From positions 1-64,000 of IMG/VR virus record IMGVR_UViG_3300044611_002466: 64,000 bases of DNA; one strand, given 5' to 3'. The notes beneath the pieces were generated by a model that was not told the DNA's origin, searched no databases, and saw only the letters and a program-made list of their open reading frames with translations. The translations under genes and the position numbers were made by a program. This document shows positions 1-8,008 of this stretch, one piece after another. Each line of letters begins with the position of its first letter. Within the stretch, counting starts at the first letter, position 1. This stretch comes from a virus.

Positions 1-27
1 TGCCCGGGCCGCCTCGCTGGGTCCTAC

Positions 28-1365
28 CTACACGCGCCGGCGCCGGCGCTGATTGTCCTCCGGCTCCTCGCGCCGACCGCCGCGGCCCGACCCGCGGGAC
101 GGGGGATCATCGTCCTCGTCATCATCGTCACGACGAGCCCCACGGCCCGACCCGCGCGGGACCTCCTCCTCCTTCGCGTCGGCGCCGTACCGCTTGTACT
201 TGTTCTCACCCTTCTCGGGCGGGAAGGGGTTCTGAATCCCCAGCTGCTTCGCCAAGTAGTCGTGGTCCCGCGGCGCGTGGATCACCTCGAAGTCCCACTG
301 CGAGGTGGCCTGCTTCCGGATGTCCTGGTCCTCGGTGAAGACCCAGCACCCATTCTCGTCGACCTTCGGGTAGTACTCCTTCCCGTCCTTCTCGAACTCG
401 ATCAGGAATCCCCCGTTGCGGAGGCGGTACTGGTCCAGGGGGATGATCTTCTTGACGACGATGTGGGTCCCGGTCCCCTCGCCTTCTTTCCGCACGCGCG
501 CGACCACATCGAACGCGCTCAGCGGCTCAGGACGCTTGCACCCGTTGCAGATGTTCTCAGGCACCGGGACGGCGACGTGGCCGCAGCTCCTGCAGCGCTC
601 GCGGGAGCTGCCGAACGCGACGATCTCGCGCGGACCCATGTCGTCCCGCTCGACATCCGCCAAGAGCTCTTCACAGCTCTCGCAGATGAAGGCGACCGGC
701 GTGAGGTCTCCGCCACAGCGACAGAACTTCGCCGCATCCGCGTCGATCTGCGCCAGGTCATCGCGGTGCCCGGCGCCGACCTCGATGAACCGCTTCTGGT
801 ACTGGCGTACCGTGCCGTCCTCGATGAGGCCGTCCAGGTCGGCCATGATGCGCTTGATGTCGGAGGGCTTCTGGACGGCCTCCCAGACCATCACGGGCTT
901 GCCGCGCTTCTCACCCTCATCGTGCTTCACCACCTTCCCGTCCTTCACCAGCGGGACGAGCTCGTACAGACCGAACTGCAGGATGTTGAAGCTGAAATCA
1001 TCTTTCAGCCCGACGCGCTTGTCGCCCTCCGCCTGGCTCTTGCACCCCAGGCAGTTCTCCTTGCCCGCATTCAACCCGCACCTGGTCGTGAGGAAGGACC
1101 CCTTCCCCGACGGCTTGAGCTTGATGTGGTGCATCCCGCAGGTATGGAAGTGGGCCAGCCGCGGCTGACCGGTCGCCTCGTCGATGTCCGCCGGGTTGGG
1201 GTACGCCCCCCGGGTGAGAAGGATGTCTTCCTCCTCGGCCTTGGGGATGTCGTACCGATCCCGCCACGATCCTCGCCAGCCGGCGCCAGCGCCAGCCTTA
1301 CGCGATTTTCCGTCAAGCACGCTGCGGCGCAGGCCCACAGCCACAGCTTTAGGAGCAGTGCTCAT
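28..1365 (-). CDS. Zinc-ribbon protein of the replication module, possible ssDNA-binding protein
   Basis: Protein of 445 residues with three cysteine clusters: a C/H-rich N-terminal stretch with CGMHH and CLGC (residues 75-110), then CRCGG..CESC and CRSCG..CNGC pairs in the middle. The last 60 residues are a disordered tail rich in Gly-Arg and Asp ending in a run of Arg. It is the last gene seen of the replication unit and its start overlaps the primase stop by 17 bases. Position and the Asp-rich tail resemble phage single-strand binding proteins, but I recognise no OB-fold motif, so that role is inference. The Arg/Asp tail could equally serve as a protein-docking arm. Confidence 0.6.
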   Translation of the reverse strand: MSTAPKAVAVGLRRSVLDGKSRKAGAGAGWRGSWRDRYDIPKAEEEDILLTRGAYPNPADIDEATGQPRLAHFHTCGMHHIKLKPSGKGSFLTTRCGLNAGKENCLGCKSQAEGDKRVGLKDDFSFNILQFGLYELVPLVKDGKVVKHDEGEKRGKPVMVWEAVQKPSDIKRIMADLDGLIEDGTVRQYQKRFIEVGAGHRDDLAQIDADAAKFCRCGGDLTPVAFICESCEELLADVERDDMGPREIVAFGSSRERCRSCGHVAVPVPENICNGCKRPEPLSAFDVVARVRKEGEGTGTHIVVKKIIPLDQYRLRNGGFLIEFEKDGKEYYPKVDENGCWVFTEDQDIRKQATSQWDFEVIHAPRDHDYLAKQLGIQNPFPPEKGENKYKRYGADAKEEEVPRGSGRGARRDDDDEDDDPPSRGSGRGGRREEPEDNQRRRRRV

Positions 1366-2356
1366 GTCGTTGTTTCCACCTTCGTAGTGAAAGAGGCCTC
1401 TCGAGGGCCTCGGTTAGCTCATCAGCGGTCAGATCGTCGGGTTGAAGATCGACCTCCGGGAGGGGGTAGCGCATGACAGCTACATCCTGCCCGCGGAGCT
1501 TATATCCAATCTTGGCCGTTCCTACACGGCCCCAGTGGTCATTATCTCCGCACAGAACGATTCGGACCCCGAGCCTCTCGAGGAACATCTGCTGGACGTC
1601 CGAGATCCCAGTCCCCATGAGAGCCACGGTGTTGTAGTAGCCGTGCTGAACGAGCCACAGCGCGGCCTTGTAGCCCTCCGTGACATACACAGGCCCAGCG
1701 TCTCTTCGGTGGTAGAGGGCCGCGTAGACCCGCTCCCAGCGCCAGCAGAACTGTCGGTTGTTGAAGTGGTACCCGCGGAACCCCAAGTCCACGAGCTCCC
1801 GCTCGTAGACCATGTACTTGCCGCCTGACCCTCCACCGTTGGGCTTCCCAACGATACCGGCGAGCATCCCGTGCAGGTCCCGGATGGCGTACGTGGTGCG
1901 GTCCAGCTTCGTGTCGACGCCCACATCATTGTCCAGGAGAACCTGCTCGTCGAATCCGGCACGCAGCAGCTCCTGGGGCACGTACGCATAGAGACCCAGG
2001 AGCTTCTCTGGTAACGGGTAGTCCGTCATGAAGGCGCCGGCCGCGGCTGCGAGGACACTCGCCGGTGACTTCTTGCGCGTCAGGGCCAGGTGAGGACGCA
2101 GCCTCTCCATGGTGCGTTCGATGTACTGCTCGGACCTCCGCAGCTTCTTGAGCAGCTGAGGAAGCCCGCCTGCGCCGCAACCCGCGAAGCAGTGCCACTG
2201 CCCGGTGGCGGCGTTGAAGCTGAACGAGGGAGTGGACCTCCCCCGCTCCTCCCCGTGAATCGGACAGAACCCGATCCAGTTGTCCCCCGCGCCCTGCCGA
2301 AGTCCGTCTATCAGGGTAGAGGCTGTGGCCAGAACAGGGCCCTGTGCCGCCGTCAT
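1349..2356 (-). CDS. DnaG-type DNA primase (CHC2 zinc finger and Toprim)
   Basis: Protein of 335 residues that would make RNA primers for phage replication. Residues C31, H34, C56 and C60 form a CHC2 zinc finger (the last pair is spaced by three residues rather than the usual two). A Toprim core follows, with VYVTEG near residue 230 (catalytic Glu) and VLCGDND near 268 (acidic Mg-binding pair). It is shorter than bacterial DnaG and lacks a recognisable C-terminal helicase-binding domain. It lies between the DnaB-type helicase (4-base gap upstream) and the zinc-ribbon protein, which fits a co-transcribed primosome operon. Confidence 0.9.
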   Translation of the reverse strand: MTAAQGPVLATASTLIDGLRQGAGDNWIGFCPIHGEERGRSTPSFSFNAATGQWHCFAGCGAGGLPQLLKKLRRSEQYIERTMERLRPHLALTRKKSPASVLAAAAGAFMTDYPLPEKLLGLYAYVPQELLRAGFDEQVLLDNDVGVDTKLDRTTYAIRDLHGMLAGIVGKPNGGGSGGKYMVYERELVDLGFRGYHFNNRQFCWRWERVYAALYHRRDAGPVYVTEGYKAALWLVQHGYYNTVALMGTGISDVQQMFLERLGVRIVLCGDNDHWGRVGTAKIGYKLRGQDVAVMRYPLPEVDLQPDDLTADELTEALERPLSLRRWKQRHEHCS

Positions 2357-2359
2357 GAC

Positions 2360-3790
2360 TCAGCTGATCCTCGGACTGCTGACTTTCTTCCGTTTCGGCG
2401 ACGCGCTAAACGCTCCGGCCGCCTGTGTGGGCGCTGCTCCGCCTCCACCACCGGAGCGACTTTCGTTGGCGTCATGGTCCTGCTTGTCCTTCAGGAAGGC
2501 CGCCACATCCACGGTCGACTGCAGCAGGCTGAAGTTCTTCCCGGGCCACGCGTTGATCACGAACGGGTTCAAGACCGCGTCCCGTGTACCGGGGAACGTG
2601 AACATGATCTTGGGCTTGCCCGTCGCCAAGTCCATGGCCTTGAACACCCGCATGAGGAGGTCGGTGTCTTGACCGATCGCGTCCGCGTACCCAACCTCAT
2701 CGGTGTCCTGCCCGTCAGTCTTCGAGGCTGATCGATTTGCCTGTGTCGTCCCGATGACAGGCACCGCCAGGGACTGGGCCATACCCTTCAGGTCGGACGA
2801 GATGTTGCTGACCTGCTTCCACTCTCGACTACGCTGGTTCGTGCGTCCGTCCCGCATCAGGTAGAACCCATCTACGACGATGAGATCCGCCCCAAAACGC
2901 TCGGCCTCTGCCGCCAAAATGTCGACGGTAGCACCCTTGGTCCCGCTGCTCAGCTTCCGATCGCTGAGGAAAGTCATCGCCGCCTTCTTCCCTCCCACGG
3001 CAGCAGACTTCTCCCAGTCCCCGAGTCCCTCGAGGGTGTTGAAGTACAGCTCCTCATCGGCGGGGGACAGTGTCCCGCTCTTGGCCTCCTCGTAGTCCAC
3101 CTGGGCGATGATGGAGGCCGCACGGCGGGCGAGGATGTTGTCCGACATCTCCTTCGAGTAGACGAGTACTCGATACCCGGACTGGTAGGCATGACACGCA
3201 ATCGCGAGGGCCACCCAGGTCTTCATCTGCTTCGGACGGGCGTAGATGACGATGAAGTCCTCCGGCTGCATCCCCGCGGTCGCCTTGTTCAGAGGCGCCC
3301 ACGGGAACGGCAGTCCGGTGATGCCGTCAGCCTGCTGCATCCTGTCGTAGTCCTCCCGCAGCTTGCTCGCCGCGGTCGACATCAACAGGTGCTTGCTATC
3401 ACTGCCCTGAAGCGACAGCTCCCTCAGCTGAGGGAGGTACGCCCCGAGGATCACCTGGGGGTCCTCTCCCTCGTCGAGGAGCTTGTCGATCTCCTCAACG
3501 CTGGCTCGGATCCCGGCCTTCACGTTGTTGTCGAGCACCTCCTTCGCGAGCGCCTCGATGGAGTCGCGCGACGGGCAGTAGTCGAACTCGGGGAAGTACC
3601 GACGGACGCGTGCCAGACTCGGGACCGATCCGCCGGTATTCACGTCCGTGAACGCATCCGAGATCCAGCGGAAGATCTCCCGTGCCTCCTCCGTCTGGAG
3701 GTACGCGGCATTGAAGCCGCTTCGACGAAGCCCGGAGATGTCGTTGTCCCGGATGATGTTGGAGATCAGCTCGAGTTCTACGCTGGCCAT
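2360..3790 (-). CDS. DnaB-type replicative helicase with degenerate P-loop
   Basis: Protein of 476 residues with the N-terminal helical domain and RecA-like core of DnaB helicases. It should unwind the fork 5'-3' and partner the primase encoded next to it. The P-loop is ARPKQMKT (residues 184-191), so both usual glycines of GxxxxGKT are replaced while Lys-Thr remains. Walker B is LIVVDG (303-308). The arginine-finger region and a Gln-containing GTTQANR sensor near 350 are recognisable. The C-terminus is a Gly/Ala/Lys-rich disordered tail. The gene follows a small unknown gene by 2 bases. Family assignment is firm; the odd P-loop could affect nucleotide use. Confidence 0.88.
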   Translation of the reverse strand: MASVELELISNIIRDNDISGLRRSGFNAAYLQTEEAREIFRWISDAFTDVNTGGSVPSLARVRRYFPEFDYCPSRDSIEALAKEVLDNNVKAGIRASVEEIDKLLDEGEDPQVILGAYLPQLRELSLQGSDSKHLLMSTAASKLREDYDRMQQADGITGLPFPWAPLNKATAGMQPEDFIVIYARPKQMKTWVALAIACHAYQSGYRVLVYSKEMSDNILARRAASIIAQVDYEEAKSGTLSPADEELYFNTLEGLGDWEKSAAVGGKKAAMTFLSDRKLSSGTKGATVDILAAEAERFGADLIVVDGFYLMRDGRTNQRSREWKQVSNISSDLKGMAQSLAVPVIGTTQANRSASKTDGQDTDEVGYADAIGQDTDLLMRVFKAMDLATGKPKIMFTFPGTRDAVLNPFVINAWPGKNFSLLQSTVDVAAFLKDKQDHDANESRSGGGGGAAPTQAAGAFSASPKRKKVSSPRIS

Positions 3791-3792
3791 AC

Positions 3793-4098
3793 TTACAGCT
3801 CCTCCTCAGTCGCCGGATTCCGCTCGATAGGACGACCATCCCTCGCTGCCCGCTCGAGGATGGACTCCTCGACGTCAAGACCGGCCAGAGCGCTCAGATG
3901 GGCGCTCAGCGAGTACAGCAGGGCCTCGAGGTCCCGCTGTAGGTCCGCAGGCAGTTCAGGTACGATCGCCTTCTGCTCGGAGGCCAGCACGTAGCGGGTC
4001 CCCGCCGCCTCATCGACCGACACGATGTCGTAGTGCACGCAAGCACCGGCGGTGAGGTGCTTGTGGAAGCCTGTGGGTTGAATCTGCACTCTTGACAT
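3793..4098 (-). CDS. Unknown small protein of the replication operon
   Basis: About 101 residues, acidic, with Leu/Ala-rich helical segments in the second half (ADLQRDLEALLYSLSAHLS) and no motif I recognise. I chose the ATG at 4098 because an AGAGGA ribosome-binding site sits 6 bases before it; a TTG two codons upstream is possible. It ends 2 bases before the helicase start, so translation is probably coupled. Function unknown. Confidence 0.7.
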   Translation of the reverse strand: MSRVQIQPTGFHKHLTAGACVHYDIVSVDEAAGTRYVLASEQKAIVPELPADLQRDLEALLYSLSAHLSALAGLDVEESILERAARDGRPIERNPATEEEL

Positions 4099-4111
4099 GC
4101 ACAATCCTCTG

Positions 4112-4465
4112 CTACGATCGGTCCCTGCGGACCTTGTTACGAAGGGCGTAGACCTCCTCCACCGTCTCCAGCGCCTCGGAGGTGAACCGGACCGCGAGGG
4201 AAGACGCGATGTCCGCCGCGCGCGTCACGTCTACCTCGTGCTGGTTGCACGCCAAGCTCACAGAGCAGTGGGCGCTGAAGCCGCTGCCGAAGTCCTTGTC
4301 GGAGAGCTCGAAGGAGCACGTCACGCGCGCTGCCGCATCTCCGACCAGCTCACGAAGTTGGTCACGTCCCATGTCGAAATCCGTGTAGGTGAGGGGCCGG
4401 TCGAAATAGTGTGACTTGTCGGCGCCAATCTGAATGCGCCAATGCACAACTCCGAAGGAAGGCAC
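4112..4465 (-). CDS. Unknown small protein
   Basis: 117 residues starting at a GTG. Contains two Cys (CSVSLAC and CSFEL regions) and a predicted mixed alpha/beta composition; no family recognised. It sits 7 bases after the upstream gene. A second in-frame GTG at 4447 with a weak GGAG is an alternative start. Replication-operon membership suggests an early role, nothing more specific. Confidence 0.65.
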   Translation of the reverse strand: MPSFGVVHWRIQIGADKSHYFDRPLTYTDFDMGRDQLRELVGDAAARVTCSFELSDKDFGSGFSAHCSVSLACNQHEVDVTRAADIASSLAVRFTSEALETVEEVYALRNKVRRDRS

Positions 4466-4472
4466 GTGGTGT

Positions 4473-4937
4473 CTACTTCAACTCGGAGGGCAAAACGACC
4501 GCGGAAGTGCCGGCGGTCGTCGTGACGTAGCCCTCGTAGCGTGCGCGCTGCAGCGCCTGGAGCCGCGCGATCTGATGAGGCACCACCTCGTACTTGAGGA
4601 CGCCGATCTTGATGAGAAGGTCGATCTCGCCAGCCTGCGTGGCACGCTCGACGAGGCCCTCCGTGTCCACGGTCGTCTTCGAGGCAGCCCCCTTCACCAG
4701 GATGGCGTGGCCTCGCAGGAGGTGAGTTCCTGCGCCCAGGGCTGCCAGCGCTTTCTTGGCGACATCCTGCAGCCCGGGAAGCTCGGCACGTGCCTCATCG
4801 AGTGCTGCCATCACCTCGGGCATCTGCTCCCGAAGGCCGGTCTCGATGCTGAGGATGGTTTGCACGCAGGTGTCGAGCGCGGAAACCGCCCTTTTCGCGG
4901 CAGCCTCTGCGGCTGCCTTGTCAGTCGGTGCAGACAT
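4473..4937 (-). CDS. Unknown helical protein
   Basis: 154 residues, Ala/Leu/Glu-rich and likely mainly helical, with coiled-coil propensity in the first 60 residues. No catalytic motif is visible. It abuts the glycosylase-like gene (stop at 4938, start at 4937). Could be a structural or accessory factor of the replication unit; function not assigned. Confidence 0.7.
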   Translation of the reverse strand: MSAPTDKAAAEAAAKRAVSALDTCVQTILSIETGLREQMPEVMAALDEARAELPGLQDVAKKALAALGAGTHLLRGHAILVKGAASKTTVDTEGLVERATQAGEIDLLIKIGVLKYEVVPHQIARLQALQRARYEGYVTTTAGTSAVVLPSELK

Positions 4938-5681
4938 TCATGGCTCCAGAAAACTACGGTCGTAGTAGTCATTGAAGAGACGGTGGAGGAGTCCGAGGGC
5001 ATACTTCATGTCTTGGATCGTATCGTATGTCTTGCCCTGCTTCTTCTTGACCAGCCGCTGATCTCCTTCCTTTAGGAGATAGCCGGGGCACAGGATGGCG
5101 AGCATCGGGTACCGCACCAGAGCTCCCGTGACCGGACTGGGCACGGCGATGTCGAAGATGGTCCCGCGCTTCTCGGAGATGGCCACCGCCTTCCCGACCA
5201 ATGCGGATGCGGCAGTCTTGCCGGTCGCGACGATGAGCGCGGGATCTACCGCGTAAATCGTGCGGTGCAGCCTATCCGAACAGTTCTTGACCTCCACAGC
5301 AGACGGAGGCCTCCCGTCCGCCGTCTTGCAGAGGACCGCGTTCGTCCAGAACACGTGCGCGTCCAAGTACTGCCGCAGGAGCTCGAAGTAGGTCGAGTCC
5401 TCCCTGATGTTGGAGATTTCCGAGAGGTTGGGGTCGTCCGCCGCGGGCCAAGCTCGCGCGAGCACATCCATGAGCAGCTTCCCCGCGTCCCCCACGTGAG
5501 GGACCCCCTCATAGTCCTCTGCGGCCCCGGGCGCCTCACCGACGATGAGGATGTTCGCCCTGCTGCTGCCGCTCCCGAACACAACCTGCTCCCGGGACTT
5601 CACGAGGAGCTGGCACTTCTCGCACCCAGCGTAGGAACTCTCGAGCTCGAGAAGCGCCGTCCGCCCGCACGCGTGTGCCAT
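4938..5681 (-). CDS. Uracil-DNA-glycosylase-superfamily protein (family 4-like, Fe-S)
   Basis: 247 residues resembling family 4 uracil-DNA glycosylases. C20 and C23 with C118 and C134 match the four-Cys iron-sulfur ligand pattern. The motif GEAPG at 48-52 followed by a GVPHVGDAGKLL stretch is the uracil-pocket loop. The second catalytic loop, normally a HPS/HPA-type motif, reads LCPGYLL (C198-P199), so the usual His is missing. Either activity is altered or the protein has another role, such as a replication-associated UDG-like domain as in SPO1-type phage polymerases. Its place in the replication operon fits repair or fork processing. Confidence 0.82.
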   Translation of the reverse strand: MAHACGRTALLELESSYAGCEKCQLLVKSREQVVFGSGSSRANILIVGEAPGAAEDYEGVPHVGDAGKLLMDVLARAWPAADDPNLSEISNIREDSTYFELLRQYLDAHVFWTNAVLCKTADGRPPSAVEVKNCSDRLHRTIYAVDPALIVATGKTAASALVGKAVAISEKRGTIFDIAVPSPVTGALVRYPMLAILCPGYLLKEGDQRLVKKKQGKTYDTIQDMKYALGLLHRLFNDYYDRSFLEP

Positions 5682-5682
5682 G

Positions 5683-6081
5683 TCAGGAGTTCCCAGGGCG
5701 CTGACGCCCTGACATGCCGGGAAGGGAGAGGATGGAGGATCCCACCATTGCTCTGTCGATCTCCACCATGTCTTCGCATTCGCTGAGGTCGATGAACACG
5801 TCCACCCGCACGATGATCTTGATCGGCCCTCGGAAGGGCGCGATGTGCAGCGGCAGGAGGGTCATCTCGACCGTCCCGTCCCGCTGAGGGCGATGCTGTA
5901 CGACGAGCTCGTAGGCATCCCGCAGAGGGACGTACCCCGGTCCGAAACCCGAGGCCCCCATCGTGGCCTCCTGAGAGCTGTCCAGCCTGCCGGCGTAGTA
6001 GTGTGTGCCAGAACGGACCCCGATGAGGCCGACTACGCCCGCCACGTTCGAGGCGTCGATGTCGATGTCGACTTTGTCCAT
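5683..6081 (-). CDS. Unknown protein in replication operon
   Basis: 132 residues. The start at 6081 is chosen because an AAGGGGG ribosome-binding site lies just upstream. The N-terminus (MDKVDIDIDASNVAGVVGLIG) is beta-rich and acidic, and the C-terminus has beta-strand-like alternation. No family recognised. Its first 49 bases overlap the 3' end of the DEAH helicase gene in another frame, implying coupled translation. Confidence 0.7.
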   Translation of the reverse strand: MDKVDIDIDASNVAGVVGLIGVRSGTHYYAGRLDSSQEATMGASGFGPGYVPLRDAYELVVQHRPQRDGTVEMTLLPLHIAPFRGPIKIIVRVDVFIDLSECEDMVEIDRAMVGSSILSLPGMSGRQRPGNS

Positions 6082-7475
6082 GTGTCCCCCTTGATGACCC
6101 ATCCAGCCTTGCGGCACCACCTTAGGACGGACTGGAGCATCCCAAAGCTGTGATGAACTCCCCTGTCTGCGAACAAATCGACGACAGGGGACTGCTTCCC
6201 TTTAAGCGGGCGAAGAACGCGCCCGACTGACTGTACCCACTCTGTGGGCGCGTATGTGTCTACCGCTAAAGGCGTAACCATGACCAGGGCGCTGAGATCG
6301 GGCCGGTTGTAGTTCTCCTTTCCCACGTGCAGCGTGGCGACTACCACCGGGTAGCCATTGAGCTGCCTAAGACGCTCCTGTGCATCTTTCTCGTCCCCGG
6401 TGATTCCGCCGACAGAGACACCCGCATCCGAGAGCGCGCCGACAAGCGCGTACACGTGCTGCTTCGAGTGACTCAGCACGTATACCTTGTGCCCCTGCGC
6501 CAGGCGAGCCTTTACCACCCCGACGATCACGTCATTGCGCTCGGGCATGCTGCCCAGCTTCCCCCTCAACTTGGAGATGTTTGGCTGCCGCAGGACGTCG
6601 AGGATGTCCGGGTCGTCGTCCGCGAGCGCTACACCCGTCTCGTGAAGATGGATGGTCGGAACGAGGGAGTCCTCGGATGGGTCGTCATACAGGACCGGGC
6701 CGAGGTGGTAGAGCACGATGCCCTCGCATCGATCTCGTCGCTTGAGGGTCGCGGTCAGCCACAGGCGCCTGCCGGCCGTCAAGTCGGATCCCCTGGCGAA
6801 CCACTCCGCTGCTTGGTGATGCGCCTCGTCGTAGATGGTGAGGGCGAACCGAGAGTGGAAGTCGTCCGGGAGCTTCCCTGCCTCGGCGCGCTTCACGAGG
6901 GTCTGGATGGTCGAGAACACCACCCCGCGTGTGTAGTCGAGCCGGTCCCCGAGCACCCACCCGACGGGGCCCTCCATGTCGAACATCGTGCGCAGCTCGG
7001 CCTCCCAGTTGCGGAGGTGCGCCTCCTGGGCGGAGACGACCAACGTCGGCCCTGACATCATGCACGCGTAGCGCAGGCCGAGCACGGTCTTGCCCTTTCC
7101 GGTGTCGAGCCGAAGCCCTCCATCCACCCCGCCGGCGGCGGCTCGCTCCAAGGCGGCCCAGGCCCCGTGCTGGTTGGGCCGGAGTGCGAACCCCGGCTTG
7201 GGGCGAATCGTAGGAGCTACGAAAGCAGTCGGCCGGTGGTCGACCACCTGGTCAACCCCGAGGCGCTTCAGCGCGTCCCTGGTGAGATAGTTGCGCGGGA
7301 CCTCGAGGTGATGGGGGTGCCGTCGAACCAACGTGCGCGGCTCCAGCCCGACCTCGATCCCGAACGTGAGCGCCCTGAGCACCGGAGCCTCCTCCACGAG
7401 ACTCCTTGGGAGGAAGAGGGAGGCCCCGATGTACGCGACATCGGGCTCCAGAACGGGCAGGCGGAAGGTCGGCAA
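6033..7475 (-). CDS. Superfamily 2 DEAH-box helicase
   Basis: 480 residues with the ordered SF2 motifs: I (DTGKGKT, 124-130), Ia (TLVVSAQ), II (YDEAHH, 215-220), III (LTAT), and VI (QSVGRVLRP near 430). It resembles phage UvsW/Rad25-like helicases that remodel recombination and replication intermediates, though it could also act in DNA repair or defence evasion. The N-terminal 90 residues are an accessory domain. It lies immediately downstream of the first gene of this unit. Confidence 0.9.
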   Translation of the reverse strand: MPTFRLPVLEPDVAYIGASLFLPRSLVEEAPVLRALTFGIEVGLEPRTLVRRHPHHLEVPRNYLTRDALKRLGVDQVVDHRPTAFVAPTIRPKPGFALRPNQHGAWAALERAAAGGVDGGLRLDTGKGKTVLGLRYACMMSGPTLVVSAQEAHLRNWEAELRTMFDMEGPVGWVLGDRLDYTRGVVFSTIQTLVKRAEAGKLPDDFHSRFALTIYDEAHHQAAEWFARGSDLTAGRRLWLTATLKRRDRCEGIVLYHLGPVLYDDPSEDSLVPTIHLHETGVALADDDPDILDVLRQPNISKLRGKLGSMPERNDVIVGVVKARLAQGHKVYVLSHSKQHVYALVGALSDAGVSVGGITGDEKDAQERLRQLNGYPVVVATLHVGKENYNRPDLSALVMVTPLAVDTYAPTEWVQSVGRVLRPLKGKQSPVVDLFADRGVHHSFGMLQSVLRWCRKAGWVIKGDTWTKSTSTSTPRTWRA

Positions 7476-7931
7476 CTACTTGTCCCCGGTCTGCCTCGAG
7501 GAGGCAGGATCGTTCCGCGCAAAGAGCGCCCGGAAGGGGTCCTCGTAGGGCGCGCGAGGAATCTGGTCAACGGCAAAGACGGCCTCCACCAGGCCCGCCC
7601 GGAAGCCCGACAGGGTGCCGTTGAACATCAACGCCCCAAAGAACCCCATCGAAGAGGACTCACGCTCCACGAAGTCCTCTGGCTCGGGCCGAGCGGCGAA
7701 GGTATGCCCCGGGCCCCGTGCGCCCCCGGCCCTTCGGGCATCCGGAAGCTCCCGTCGATCGTCCCGTCGATCGTCTCGGCGGTCGTCCAGCTTGTTCTTC
7801 ACGAGGACGGAGCAGGTGGCCTCCCACCTACACCTGCGACAGGTGGGGTCATTGCGGTCGTAGTCCGCCGGGCTGCTGAAGCAGTTGGGCTTCCGGAGTG
7901 TCGATGTTGTATGCTGGTCTTCGTTCCGCAC
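7476..7931 (-). CDS. Cysteine-cluster protein with DDRR repeats, first gene of the replication unit
   Basis: 151 residues beginning at GTG 7931. Four Cys in a CFSSP..CRRC....C arrangement (residues 17-40) form a probable metal-binding or Fe-S knuckle, a pattern common in small phage zinc proteins. This is followed by a tandem DDRR repeat. It is the promoter-proximal gene of the leftward unit, 24 bases after a CATAAG element. Function unknown; a nucleic-acid-binding role is plausible from the knuckle. Confidence 0.7.
   Translation of the reverse strand: MRNEDQHTTSTLRKPNCFSSPADYDRNDPTCRRCRWEATCSVLVKNKLDDRRDDRRDDRRELPDARRAGGARGPGHTFAARPEPEDFVERESSSMGFFGALMFNGTLSGFRAGLVEAVFAVDQIPRAPYEDPFRALFARNDPASSRQTGDK
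7751..7786 (-). repeat. Three 12-bp tandem repeats encoding DDRR
   Basis: Two identical 12-base units followed by a third with three changes lie inside the first replication-unit gene and encode three copies of Asp-Asp-Arg-Arg. In-frame microsatellite-like repeat that may vary between isolates. Confidence 0.85.
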
Positions 7932-7954
7932 TTAGACTCCCTCGGGTTCTTCCC

Positions 7955-7960
7955 CTTATG
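7955..7960 (-). promoter_or_regulatory. CATAAG element, leftward replication unit
   Basis: On the minus strand reads CGGTCATAAGGGG, 24 bases before the first gene of the leftward unit. One of six identical elements found ahead of minus-strand units. Role as promoter or initiator is inferred from position and repetition. Confidence 0.5.
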
Positions 7961-7978
7961 ACCGCTGCACGTTAGGGG

Positions 7979-8008
7979 TTGAGCACTCGCCTTTAGCCCG
8001 GGTACAAT
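7979..8008 (+). promoter_or_regulatory. Possible sigma70-like promoter TTGAGC-18-TACAAT
   Basis: A -35-like TTGAGC and -10-like TACAAT separated by 18 bases occupy the divergent gap. The -10 overlaps the first possible ATG of the rightward gene (8007), so if this promoter is used that gene is either started further downstream (GTG 8119 or ATG 8122) or served by another promoter. Low certainty. Confidence 0.35.

Noticed and set aside
262-1476. A 404-residue plus-strand frame opposite the zinc-ribbon protein
   Set aside because: No ribosome-binding site, shadow-like composition; the minus-strand gene has recognisable zinc clusters.
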